Assembly: GCF_000350225.1 (NCBI RefSeq)
Contig: NW_005179249.1
Span: forward strand, 327,962 to 391,961
Direction of reading: 5' to 3'
From: Chondrus crispus
Taxonomy: Eukaryota; Rhodophyta; Florideophyceae; Gigartinales; Gigartinaceae
Length of the DNA: 64,000 nucleotides
Positions 31,072-40,987 of the stretch are shown here, piece by piece. The translations under genes and the position numbers were made by a program. Under the pieces are notes generated by a model, which did not search any database, had not been told where the DNA came from, and saw nothing but the letters and a program-made list of their open reading frames with translations. Numbering within the stretch: the first letter of the stretch is position 1; each line of letters starts with the position of its first letter.

Positions 31072-31371
31072 TATTAGATTTTACCTTGATCTTTCGATGG
31101 GGCGCCTTCTCGCGTTTTGCGAAGAAGTCGACCCCTTTATTCAATGTTCCTCTTTTCAATCCTAACACTGTCAAGCGTAGCTGAGGGACTACCTATGAGA
31201 GGAACATGACGGACATCCGTGTTAGCCGTACTGTTTAGTCCCGTTATGGCTTCCAGCTAGGAAGTCTTTGTGATATATCGCAAATACAATTACGATCCTT
31301 ATCGATCTATCCAGGCTCACAAAATACCACGAGCTAAATATCCAACTAGAGCCATCTGCTCTATTCTGACA
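31072..31371 (-). repeat. 5' LTR of Cop-H
   Basis: This intact 300-bp LTR reads TGTCAGAATAG ... AAAATCTAATA in element sense. The termini are TG...TA, fixed by the target duplication TGTAT on both sides. It differs from the split 3' LTR at about seven positions. Confidence 0.9.
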
Positions 31372-34300
31372 TGTATCTTCGGTTTCGTTCTCCGCTGCGA
31401 GTGTCCCGTTGGAATTTGTGTACGTCAATTCGTTCGGCTACAGTATGGCGGATCAAGTGGATACCGTCGATACCAGTAGGTACCGAATTGAGAAGCTGAA
31501 GTCCTCCAACTATTTCCTCTGGTCAAGGAAAATGGAGATTGTATTGCGAGGAAAGGGACCATGGGTCGTGGTATCAGGTGAAGAGCTAAAGCCATGTACA
31601 GGTAGTTCGGAAGCCGTCGCGAACTTTGAACGCAGACGAGACGTGGCGCTCTCTAACCTACTGTTGACCATTGATGACTCTGCAAGCGCCCGGGTCGTAG
31701 GTCTGCGTGATCCCAAAGTTGTTTGGGACACACTGGAAGCTATGTACAGTGTCATTTCCGAGGCATCAGTCGATGCGTACCTGTCGCAGTATCAGAACGT
31801 CAAAATGGAGCCAGGGGAGAAGTTAATGAAGTACTTCAATCGACTGAGTGAAATGGAGAACCAACTGGCTGCCGTGGGACATATCGTTTCAGAAAAAGAA
31901 AGAAAGAGAGCCCTTCTACGAGGTCTATCGGATGATTTCAAGGTTTCGAGAGAAGTCATCCAAGTCACAGGCAAAGGAATATCAGAGGCCATATCTCAAT
32001 TGGTTCTCCGAGAAGTTGAGATAGAAGGTTTTACTGAAGAGACTGCAAGAAGTCAACTGCATTACAGTCTATGCAGAGAACAAAGCGCAGTTTTGCCTGC
32101 CACTTCTGCAAGCGCAAAGGCCATAAGAAGTACGAATGTTTCGACAATCCTGATAGTAAGAAATATCGTCCCATGAAGGGCGGAGACAAATGGCAGAACG
32201 TCCGAGGATTCAATAAGACTCATACAGAAAACCGGAATGGCTCTATCTACAACGACAACAGTGATGCTGGAACCGGATATGTTACTTTTTTTCAGCATGC
32301 ACAGCAGCTAAGAAGGGTAATGTTTAATCGGTAAAGGACAACTGGTTTATCCACTCCGGAGCGAAATCTCACATGACCAAAAATCCATCACTACTGGTAA
32401 ACGTGGATCGTACGACGTCGCACCCAGCCGTCTCTGTCGGTGATGGCAACAAGTCAAATGTTGCAGCCATCGGTGATCTACCTTGCTCCGTTTCGTTCGC
32501 CGGTGCAAAGCAGAAAGTGAAAATGGTTCACGTGTTGCTAGTTCCGAATCTCATGTGTAACCTCATTTCCATAAGTAAGTTAAGACGTTCTGGGCTAGCC
32601 GCACTATTCGATACCGACAAAAATGGTCATGGGACATGCCAAGTGATGAAATCTGGAGAGACCAACGTCATCTTCAAGGGTTATAAACGTGCAGAGGGAC
32701 TGTACAGGGTGGATTTACTCCCCTGTGGTGCGTCTACAGCACGCTCTCAAGGTTCCAATATCCCCATCGCGGCTATTACAGCGTCGAAGATCCAGAGGAT
32801 CTGGCATGAGAGGCTTGGGCACGTTAGTAAGGGAACGATTCAGAAAACGATACCGCTAGTCAAAGAAATTGAGATCAGCGGCAAGGATGACTGCCTCGAA
32901 CAGACCCAAGCATGTACGGACTGCATGATTGGGAAGTCGACGCGGCAAGTGAGACCTACCATGCATGAAGTTGACAAAGGGTCCACAAAACCGCTAGACC
33001 TAGTACATGCCGACTTGTGCGGTCCGACCAAACATCCATCCCTCAGTGGTGCCCGATATTTCATTACCCTTTACGATGACTCCAGTGCGCTGTCAATGGT
33101 CCGATTTATCTCTAGAAAGGGCGAAGCCAGTGAGTTCCTCAAAGAAATGATAGTCGGTGTCGAAACTCTGTTTGGTGACAAAGTCAAGCATTTGTCAGAG
33201 AGAACAGTAGAATCTGACGTTAAACAAGTTGCGCCTGTGAGAGTGAAAAGGCTGCGGACAGAAAATGGCGGAGAATTTATGTCCAAACTGTTCAAGAAAT
33301 GGATGTCACAGAGAGGCACCATGCATGAGGTAACCTCTTCGTACTCTCCAGAGTCGAACGGGAAGGCAGAACGTTTAAACCGTACCCTCATGGACATGGC
33401 ACGAACTATCATGATGTCTACTAGACATCTTAAAAACCACGACATGCTGTGGGCCGAGGCAGTTAATACTCCCAGCTGGCTTCGCAACTGCATGTATACG
33501 CACTCCGGTAACGTCACGGGTGTGACACCGTAAGAATTCATAACAAGGAAGCAGCCCAATCCTGCTCACATCAGGAAATTCGGTTCAAAGGCATTCGTCC
33601 ATGTACCAAAGAAGTTGCGTAAAGCCAAGTTCGATGTTAGAGCTACAGTGGGGTATGTGGTTGGGTTCGACAGAGGAAATAGCTACAAGGTATACTACCC
33701 ATCCTCAAACACCGTGGTCACTTCACGTAATGTGACGTTTGACGAGACTATCACGCACAACACCCCAGAGACTGAAGATGCTAGCCGGACAGGTTCAAGC
33801 TCTGCTGAAGTTGAAGTATACAGTACTGATGACGTACAAACTCCTTCATTTACAGACTCCAATAGTAATGGAGAGGAAGCCTCGGACGTCCCTGGCGACC
33901 CTGCGGAAGACCCGGCGGGAGGCGTACAGTACAACGTGGCTAATAATGAATCTCTCACCTACAAACCAAAACTTCGTCGCTCGAGCCGCCTTTCGCGTCC
34001 TCTCGAACGATTCTCAGACACATCCGTTATTGCACTGAACGTGAGATTGGGCAACGAAGATGCTACTGTACCCACCACATTTCAGTCGGCCATGAGCGGC
34101 CCCGAGAAAGAGCAATGGAAAATGGCAATGGATGGTGAGATATAAGACCTCAACAGGAAAATTACTTGGAAGCTTGTGCCACTCCCTGCACAAGCTAAGC
34201 CCGTGAAAAACAAATGGGTGTACTTCAAGAAGCGCGATGATCAAAACGTCTTTAGTCGATATCGTGCACGTCTAGTTGCCAAGAGATTCTCTCAGCGCTA

Positions 34301-34722
34301 TGGGATTGACTAGGCCGAAACATTTGCTCCGGTGGCCAAGTACAGTACATTACGCTTCCTTTTAGCACTGGCCACGCAAGAGAATTTATCGCTACTTCAA
34401 ATCGACGTCAAAGGTGCTTTTCTAAACGGTACTCTTGACGAGGAGCTCTACATGGAACAGCCTGAAGGCTTCATCAACAAGGGGCGTCCTCATTTCGTTT
34501 ATCGCCTTCGAAAGGCACTTTATGGTCTCAAACAGGCGTCTCGTGCCTGGCATCGTACGGCAGATACCCTGCTGCAGGACTTGGGTTCCTTAAATCAGAG
34601 TCTGACTGTAGCCTTTACATACAAAGGGTATCGGATGTCAAGATATTTGTGTTAGTATACGTGGACGACATGCTATTGGCAGGCCTGAATAAGAAGGATT
34701 CGGACACGGTGTAACTACAATA
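31372..34722 (+). pseudogene. Cop-N leader and gag-pol region
   Basis: The leader is followed by gag from ATG 31445 (MADQVDTVDTSRYRIEKL, then NYFLWSRKMEIVLRGKG). The gag resembles that of Cop-F. A knuckle-like HFCKRKGHKKYEC lies near 32.1 kb and a degenerate protease near 32.35 kb. The integrase finger HERLGHVSKG...CTDCMIGKSTR is at 32.8-32.95 kb and the core with SNGKAERLNRTLMDMARTI near 33.4 kb. RT lies at 34.2-34.68 kb (LLQIDVKGAFLNGTL, VYVDDMLLAG). RNase H is not present. A 22-bp match to the LTR end follows at 34701-34722. It is a fossil with several interruptions. Confidence 0.75.
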
Positions 34723-35400
34723 CATACAGTAACACGCAAGCGCTTTCTTAAGTTGCAGGCCGCCCCGCTTATCAACGTGTCCTCCACGTGTGTGGATTAG
34801 ATCTCGGACAACCTTATACATGCGGGGTGCGTTCGTACCATTCTGAACGCTCTGAGAGAAAAGTGTCTCTTGTGGGAGCAAATCATTGAAGCTGTCCCTG
34901 AGAAAATCATTTTTAGATTTTCCTGGATTACGCTTTCCATCCATTCGCGAACGTACATCTGTTTGTTATCGTTTGCATCAGGTCTCCATTCCAGGTTATT
35001 TACATATGTGAAGAAAGGGGGAGCAGGAGGCCTCGTTGCAGAAGATTTTCTAGGGCTTGCGTCCTGCAAAGCCATGCGATTCCTTCCGAATTCTCATTTC
35101 CAGTTTCTGACATTCTTCTTCCGTTGCTCGTAGTCTTCCAGCGGCAGCTGACTATTCTGGAATCTTTTCGGACTAATGCTGAGTTGAGAGCAGCAGGGTT
35201 TTCGACGTCAGACGTTCGGACGGTGAGACTCGGAAAATGCGATAAAAAATGTTGGGGGGCGAAGGTAATAACTGGGGTGGTTTAGATTAGGACTGAACGT
35301 AGAATGGGGTGGCCCTTTTTCTTGCGTCCGCCCTTCCCAGTTCGTTTACTGGCTGGATAGATACAATATGAGAAGAACGTACCTTCTCTCCTCAACAATT
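34723..35400 (-). other. Unassigned stretch with coding-like pieces on the - strand
   Basis: Two overlapping - strand frames stand out: 34797-35075 (MALQDASPRKSSATRPPAPPF, then YVNNLEWRPDANDNKQMYVR) and 34615-34944 (MDGKRNPGKSKNDFLRDSFN, then NAPRMYKVVRDLIHTRGGHV). I do not recognise either. They could be exons of a host gene or of a DNA transposon, since the composition is balanced and differs from the LTRs. No splice structure can be shown. Confidence 0.3.
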
Positions 35401-35778
35401 TGCCGTCGAGGTGCTACATATATACTGATTCGAATCCTTTCACTAGTCCCCCACCTATCGCAAAAAACTTCGTTGCATTATACATTTGTTGAAGTCGTGT
35501 TTATTCCCTACAGTTGTTGCACGAGACCTAATTTATACTACTTTGTATCTGCAGATACCATCTCAGTGCGTTCCAGATTATGTGAGGTAGTCGGCTTCAA
35601 TTCTGCTGAATTGAGGAAATCAACACTGTAACTTATTAGATAGGGCCATTGACTACGGGTCCGATTATACCGAATCCACTCTATCTTCGCTGTCAACACA
35701 CTACAGTGATAACGTGTTACGTCTTCCCTTTGCATAAACAGGGAGGAAGAGTTGAGGTGTACAGGTGTATCCTCAACA
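35401..35778 (-). repeat. 3' LTR of Cop-K (outer end uncertain)
   Basis: The boundary at 35778 is set by CTCAACA followed by CTCCCCCTCATCC, the complement of a purine tract. In element sense the LTR begins TGTTGAGGATACACC. No second copy exists in the window because Cop-K is cut at 50104, so the other end cannot be fixed. Confidence 0.5.
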
Positions 35779-35878
35779 CTCCCCCTCATCCGAAACTCTT
35801 CTGTTTAGCCGATTCGCTTGATGGTGCTGTCGCATGCACATCATTCGAACCAAGTGCTTGTGATCTTGAACCGTTAAG

Positions 35879-36497
35879 TGTAGCATAAACACCCCTAAAC
35901 GGATAGGGGTGTATGCTTAGTCCTGGAAGACCAGTACGTACGAGAAGACGGGGGAAGTCGGACCAGCTAACGAAACCGGAGCACGGGCCCGGGTAGCGTG
36001 GTAGAGCGGGATCGGGGGGAGGACGCGCACACGCGCGGGCCGATCTACGCCTCGACGCCCCGGAGCAGCGCTGGGTTACGTTCCAGCGCTGACGGGCGGA
36101 GGTGGATCTAGGCTCGCTCGCGTGCTCGCGCGTCCTCTACCCGCGCTCGGTCTCGCCTTAAGGTAGCTAACGGAAGCTTCCTTAGGATAAGCTGGAAGTC
36201 AGACCTAGGCGGTCGGTCGTGGACAAGTCCGTGCTTGTCCCCTTCGCCACCGCCGGTCCGCTCCGTCATTTAATGTACAATTAGTCTATCGTAACTTAGT
36301 ACAGTACGTACTGTACTATGGGGCACTACTGTAGTCGGCGCTGTCAGCCAACGGGGCTGACTGTATAAGTGTCGTACACGTATAGTACACGTGGGGGCGC
36401 GTGCCCCCGTACACGTGTGGTACCGGCTGTCTGTAAGGTTCGTGCCTTACAGAGCCGGATCCAATTTCTAATCTAATTCTTTTGTAGTTATACTACA
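35879..36497 (-). repeat. 3' LTR of Gyp-G
   Basis: In element sense it begins TGTAGTATAAC and ends TTTATGCTACA. It contains hairpin I (36343-36349 with 36355-36361), the box ATTTAATGTA (36268-36277, which is TACATTAAAT in element sense), hairpin II (36231-36237 with 36244-36250) and element III (36019-36137). A perfect 22-bp palindrome centred on ACAGTACGTACTGT lies at 36297-36318. Confidence 0.93.
36019..36137 (-). other. Structured element III in the Gyp-G LTR
   Basis: A perfect 10-bp outer stem, GAGGACGCGC (36019-36028) with GCGCGTCCTC (36128-36137), encloses nested helices GCCTC/GAGGT and GCCC/GGGC. A perfect 9-bp apical stem, CAGCGCTGG (36066-36074) with CCAGCGCTG (36083-36091), closes an 8-base loop. 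The same structure recurs in the other LTR (48497-48615) and, with changed but paired stems, in the solo LTR at 4532-4650. Confidence 0.6.
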
Positions 36498-36515
36498 CCA
36501 CCCCCCCCCTCAAGC

Positions 36516-36533
36516 GTGGACGTCCGCGTCCAC
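36516..36533 (+). other. Hairpin beside the 3' purine tract of Gyp-G
   Basis: Stem GTGGAC/GTCCAC with loop GTCCGC. It lies between the purine tract (36498-36512) and the first ATG of the antisense frame. The same loop with a different, still perfect stem (CTGAAC/GTTCAG) occurs at 40994-41011 on the last codons of the integrase frame, and a third version (GTGAAC/GTTCAC) occurs in Gyp-A at 472-489. Confidence 0.6.
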
Positions 36534-39179
36534 ATGTGCTTGAGGGGAGCGGAAATGTCCGAGCTTGTAGTCGTCTCGAGCCCTCCGCGTACCTCTCGCG
36601 ATCGCGTCCCATCGTCACGCCCCTCTTTTCTTGGACGGTGGCCTATGCGCGTGCTGGCCGGTCCCCTTCTCTTCTCCACCTCCCGTGCTGACCCCTATTT
36701 CTGCTTGATCCCCTCTTCGCGTTTGTTTTCTCTGATTATCGTACGGGCAACCGGGCCCGTCGGCTCCCCCCTTCTCGTTGTCATGGCAGGTTCCCCACCG
36801 ACTGGGGCCCTAGCGGGGACAGACCCCTTGCACGGTGAGCCGTCTCGCTTCGCAATCGTTACACCAGCTGTCGAAGGGCCGGTCCGTTCCCAAGGATCTA
36901 CGGCAAGGCAAGAGGCATCTCCGCTCCAAGACGCGTCGATTACGCCCGTGGTCTCCTCCCTTCCGCCGTTCCAGCAAGGGCGGCGGTCCCGTGAGACTAC
37001 GTTGTCCACGGAGTTGGGTGCCCCCCCTGCAGTGGCTTCCGTCGCCGCTGCGCAGTCCAACGTGGGGGTGGAGCGGAATGGTGAGGCCCCGTCGTCGGGG
37101 CGGGGGAGCGCGGCGTACGAGCCCGCGGAGGGGTCGTATGGCGCTTATGGGAGCTGTCGGCGCCCCGGCACACCGCCCGAGGCGTCTCGGGATATCCGTT
37201 GTATAGCCCAGGAGGACGCAGCAACCACGACGCAGTGGTTGGGCTTACCCCTCGAGCGATCGACGCCACTTCCTCTTGGTCGTCTAAGGTACGCATGGCG
37301 TCGTTACGCTCGATCAGGGATCACCGTCGGCGAGATCCTCTCGCAGGGTCGGGTACGTCCCGACCTGTTACGTATCCGTCTCATATACGCAGAGGGCCTG
37401 ACAGAAGAGGCCTCGCTTGCCTTGGGACGTTTGCTGGCCGAGGGGACCGGTGCCCCATACCAGCTACCAGATGAAATCCCCAGTGACAGAACATTCGTAT
37501 ACAGTATAGAAGAGGCGGAGTATGTTGATCGCATGGCGACGTATATGTTCCACCCCGGCCCCCGGGGTCCTCAACGGTTTGTACTTGCAGAGGTGGCGGG
37601 ACTGTACGTGAGCCCCCGGCCATATGCGTACTCGAGAACGCGTGCGGCACTGCAGAAGTCTGCCTGTTCCTTAATGAGACTCCATTCGATTGTCCTAGCC
37701 CCGCATGATTGGTCTGCTTATCGCCAAGCGAGCGAGGCGGACGGCCGCGTTTTGCAGTCTGCATCATTCGAACGCGGGTTGTCGACGGACGACTTCCCTG
37801 AATTACCCACGTCGATACGGGAGGCTTTTCCTTCCTTGGGAGTACACGTCTTACTCCCCTACGTCCTCAAGCATTTCGGCTATGCTTGCTCGGACCGACA
37901 CCACCCCGCTTACGAGGTCCTCCTCTATAACGTGGAGCGAGAGTGGGCTTGGTCGGTCGGAAACGCTTTTATGAACGAGGTTTCCATCAACGGGAGGGTC
38001 TTCGTACAGCCCGGTTCGGTACTGTCTTTTCTTGGTAGGGTCGCTCCGGAGCTCCCTGACGTCGCGTTGCATCCACTTGAACACGGTACGCAGCACGTGT
38101 CGTGGTCCTACTCTTTTGTCCTTGACCTTATGCACCGCTCCTTGGACGTGCCGGAACGCAACCACCGTCCCTGGACGGACTATACGACCAACCTGCGCAG
38201 CACGTTTCTCGCATACGACCGTCGTGCGGACGCCTTCGTGGCACGCCCTAATCCACCCGCCAGCGGGACGTACCGCGGCGGCGCCGGAGTTGGATCGGCG
38301 GTGCGGGAAGCCCGCAGGAAACGTTACAGGGACTTAGACGGAGAGCCGACTACCCCCCTACATGTGGGGGCGAATCCCTTCCGCGCCCCTCCCGCGTTCG
38401 ATGCGATTCAAGGCGTCGCGGTGGGGTCTCCAACTCCGTCACTCCCTTCTCTAAACATCCCCGGCGGCGCCTCCATTCAGCACTTCACGTTAACGAGAGA
38501 CGAAATCAGGGCCTTCCCTGATCTTGTGTTGGCCTTGGGGAACTCGGTCGACCGAACTTGGCGCGTGAGTAGCCTCCTCAGTACGCTGGCTGGTTGGTAC
38601 CTGGCTCGTAGCGCAGAGGCGTGTCGCCTTGGGGATGAACGCGCTGCCCTTTCTTCTCAGCTACGTCAGCTACAGAGTGAACTGGGGGACTTACGGGAGT
38701 CCTCCCTTCGTCAGGAAGGCGCTTTGGAACGTGCGGTTACTGAGCGAGATCGCTACCGCCGTGAGCGTGACACTCTCCGATCTCTCTCCGCCACGCACCC
38801 TTCGTCCGGTTCCGTGCCGCGTCCGAGGATTCCGGACTCTTATGAGGGGAGGGGGTACGTTCCCCCTCCAGTCGGCGAGATGGTTGCGCCCGTAGTTCCT
38901 CCGCACCCTTGGCCTCGTCACGTCGAGGTGGTGATGCCCCCTCGCGATGAGGTGGCGACGGAGACGCCCCGTCATCCTAGCTACTGTCCTCCGAGCACTT
39001 ACGTTCTGGGGTCGGCGGCTCCTCCTGGCGGTACGAACCGCTACTACAGCGCTGTCCCCCTTCGTGCGGCGCCTCTTTCCCCCTTGATCACTCCGATCTT
39101 CGTAAAGACACTTAGGGCCCCTTTTTGCTTCCTTGCTCATCCGGTCGTTACGACAGCATACGGGGTGCGTATACGATAA
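36534..39179 (+). CDS. Long antisense open frame of Gyp-G, function unknown
   Basis: This is an 881-residue frame on the strand opposite gag and pol; I do not recognise it. I chose the ATG at 36534; another lies at 36555. The N-terminal 100 residues are Arg/Ser/Pro-rich with short hydrophobic runs. The middle (about residues 220-560) has a globular character, including QGRVRPDLLRIRLIYAEGL, FVLAEVAGLYVSPRPYAYSR and FPSLGVHVLLPYVLKHFGYA. A coiled coil (about residues 698-755, RLGDERAALSSQLRQLQSEL onward) precedes a Pro-rich tail. A leucine-rich coiled coil with this length is hard to get by chance. It could be a structural or regulatory protein expressed from an antisense promoter in the 3' LTR. 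It has no overlap with gag or pol. Confidence 0.6.
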   Translation: MCLRGAEMSELVVVSSPPRTSRDRVPSSRPSFLGRWPMRVLAGPLLFSTSRADPYFCLIPSSRLFSLIIVRATGPVGSPLLVVMAGSPPTGALAGTDPLHGEPSRFAIVTPAVEGPVRSQGSTARQEASPLQDASITPVVSSLPPFQQGRRSRETTLSTELGAPPAVASVAAAQSNVGVERNGEAPSSGRGSAAYEPAEGSYGAYGSCRRPGTPPEASRDIRCIAQEDAATTTQWLGLPLERSTPLPLGRLRYAWRRYARSGITVGEILSQGRVRPDLLRIRLIYAEGLTEEASLALGRLLAEGTGAPYQLPDEIPSDRTFVYSIEEAEYVDRMATYMFHPGPRGPQRFVLAEVAGLYVSPRPYAYSRTRAALQKSACSLMRLHSIVLAPHDWSAYRQASEADGRVLQSASFERGLSTDDFPELPTSIREAFPSLGVHVLLPYVLKHFGYACSDRHHPAYEVLLYNVEREWAWSVGNAFMNEVSINGRVFVQPGSVLSFLGRVAPELPDVALHPLEHGTQHVSWSYSFVLDLMHRSLDVPERNHRPWTDYTTNLRSTFLAYDRRADAFVARPNPPASGTYRGGAGVGSAVREARRKRYRDLDGEPTTPLHVGANPFRAPPAFDAIQGVAVGSPTPSLPSLNIPGGASIQHFTLTRDEIRAFPDLVLALGNSVDRTWRVSSLLSTLAGWYLARSAEACRLGDERAALSSQLRQLQSELGDLRESSLRQEGALERAVTERDRYRRERDTLRSLSATHPSSGSVPRPRIPDSYEGRGYVPPPVGEMVAPVVPPHPWPRHVEVVMPPRDEVATETPRHPSYCPPSTYVLGSAAPPGGTNRYYSAVPLRAAPLSPLITPIFVKTLRAPFCFLAHPVVTTAYGVRIR

Positions 39180-40987
39180 GAGAAAGTATCATCTTCACGG
39201 GGCCCTTCCCCGTGCATGCGGAATCGGCGTAGGCGGGGAGACGCGTGGCATGCATCCTCCGTTCATGAGGAGCGCTGAGCTCGTCACGACCGATCGGTAC
39301 TGCACTCCTCCTTCCGCGGATGCCCTACAGGACCCACGAGCCGGACGGACCGTTCGCCATGCGAAGTAGCATCCACGTTCGCAGTAGGGAGCAGGTTGCT
39401 CCGTGTGGCTCGTCCTTGCTGGCCTTGGAGCTTTCCCTTACGCGATTCGAGTCCGTGATCTCGTCGCCGGTCGTCTGGTGGTGCCCCCCTCAATTCCTTC
39501 CTTCGCGCTCGACTCCTTCTCTGAGCGTTTTCCCTACGGCGCGGGACGCCAGTTCCCCGGGGCACAGGCTAAGTCACGCGACGGAGCTGATGCTCCAAAC
39601 GGACAGCGGGTCGTACCGCCTTCTGCCGTGCTACCGCGCGCACGGATGCTGCCTCGTCCGTGTGGGGCAGGGACGTCGAGGAGCAGTGCCCTTGGACTCA
39701 CCCTCCTCCTTGCCGGAACTGTGGTTGCCTGGCTTGGTCGTCGGCGGGGGTTAGGGTCCGCCTTCTCGGAGCGTAGGGAGAGCCGTCCCTCCCTCCGTAT
39801 TTGGGCTTCCGAAAGGGGGCCGTACCCCTTCCTCCCGTCACGCCCGGTCCCCTTGTCGACTTCCTGTCCGTGCCGCCTTACCACTTTGGTGCCAGCTTGA
39901 CGGCGCCGTGCCGTTCGGGTCGCCTGCGCAGTACGCGGTTGCGGGAGGAAAGGCTACTACAAGGGAGCCGAGTGGCGTGCGCGCTTCTCGAGGGGACGTC
40001 CTCCTCGATGGTAACAGCTGTTGTCGGGTCCGTCTTCCCTCCGGGAGTGAGGGAGGGGTCCGTGTACGGTGCTTGCTCCCATGCCACCGTCCGAGGAGCC
40101 GAGTACAACAGCTATGGCGGGTCGGCCCGCCATGTATTGCGTGGCCCTCATGCGGCGCGTGCGCACCTTCGCGCACGTGAGTGGCGTCTGTCGCGCGCGC
40201 CCCCTCTTTTTTCGTTATTTTCTTCGCAGTTGGTGGCGGATTGACACCGGCGCCGGTGCTTGCTGTCAGGCGTATGAGCGGCGTGCAGTACCTGTGCGCG
40301 CGCGTGCGCGCACAGCAACAGCTCTGAGCCCTTGATCCAATCATCCCAAAAAAACACCTCAAAATTTGGCCAATTTTCCCGCCAAAATAATTTCAGCAAA
40401 AATTAAATCACACTCCGTGATTGGTGCGCTGTCATACGCCCCCCATTATTTTGAGTGTACCGTAGCGGACTGGCGCTGCAGTGCAGCGAGCCCTATAGGG
40501 CCCGTGCTCCCGGCCGTTTGTCCGAACCCTCCACCTCTCGCCTACGCGTACTCTCGCGTACCGGCGCGCATCTTTGAGCCCATTGCGCGCGTCCTCTCGG
40601 TGAGGGCTTCGTCTGCGTTCTTGCCACTAACAGAGACTGCTCTTTCGTCCCTTCGGTTATTACGTGAGCAATTCCTTCCTGGACCGTCGTCGCCTGCCAT
40701 GTTTCGTCAGACAGTACGTACTGTCTAGTCCCAATGCGCGCAGAGACCAGCGAAGCGCCTTGCTCTCCGTGGCGTCCTTCGTACTGCATCCTCCTTCGAC
40801 GGTTGTGGATGGGTGTTCGTAACCCTGACCTTGCTTGTCAATACGTATTGACATGCCTCGCGTTTGTCGGCGATCGTCCGTGGGCCTATCCTTCCTGACG
40901 TTCCTTGTCTTCCAATTGCGAGAGACTTATATAACCGTAACGAAACGGTTGCGTTTAGCCGTACCGGAGCGGTTGAGGGCCCCTTCC
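39180..40987. other. Non-coding part of the Gyp-G antisense module
   Basis: About 1.8 kb of GC-rich sequence holds many short overlapping frames but none with a recognisable domain. An A/T-rich island lies at 40338-40415. Two perfect 18-bp palindromes centred on TACGTA lie at 40709-40726 and 40836-40853, and a TATATAA string near 40927. The stretch ends in CCTTCCTCAAG, the complement of a second purine tract next to the integrase stop. Confidence 0.5.
40709..40853. promoter_or_regulatory. Two perfect 18-bp palindromes
   Basis: AGACAGTACGTACTGTCT (40709-40726) and TGTCAATACGTATTGACA (40836-40853) share the centre TACGTA and 127-bp spacing. A third and longer palindrome with the centre ACAGTACGTACTGT is in each LTR (36297-36318 and its twin near 48775). 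They could be binding sites for a dimeric protein. Confidence 0.4.

Larger units (their letters stand above)
16506..31371 (-). mobile_element. Cop-H: Ty1/copia element inserted in Cop-N
   Basis: On the - strand the 5' LTR is 31072-31371. The 3' LTR is split by Cop-J into 16506-16754 and 26587-26637 (300 bp in total, equal to the intact LTR). The target duplication is TGTAT. The LTRs differ at about seven of 300 positions (about 2%), so this copy is older than Cop-J. The internal region (26638-31071) holds gag, protease, integrase, RT and RNase H of a lineage distinct from Cop-F and Cop-N. It is broken, with about two or three interruptions besides the nested copies. Confidence 0.9.
16134..34722 (+). 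mobile_element. Cop-N: Ty1/copia element, outermost host of a four-level nest
   Basis: The 5' LTR (16134-16478) is followed by the primer-site heptamer GGTTATG (16479-16485). Twenty bases on, Cop-H is inserted (16506-31371, target duplication TGTAT at 16501-16505 and 31372-31376). Cop-N resumes at 31372 with its leader, gag, protease, integrase and RT on the + strand. A short match to the LTR end lies at 34701-34722. The element is broken, with roughly six or more interruptions and a reduced 3' part. It is the oldest layer of the nest and of the same LTR family as Cop-B. Confidence 0.8.

Noticed and set aside
36695-40362. Many overlapping frames on both strands in the GC-rich Gyp-G module
   Set aside because: Apart from the long + strand frame they are short, lie in its shadow or show only Arg/Pro/Ser-rich sequence expected from GC-rich DNA.
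40925-40935. TATATAA as a promoter for a further gene
   Set aside because: No suitable frame follows on either strand within reach, and single TATA strings are common.
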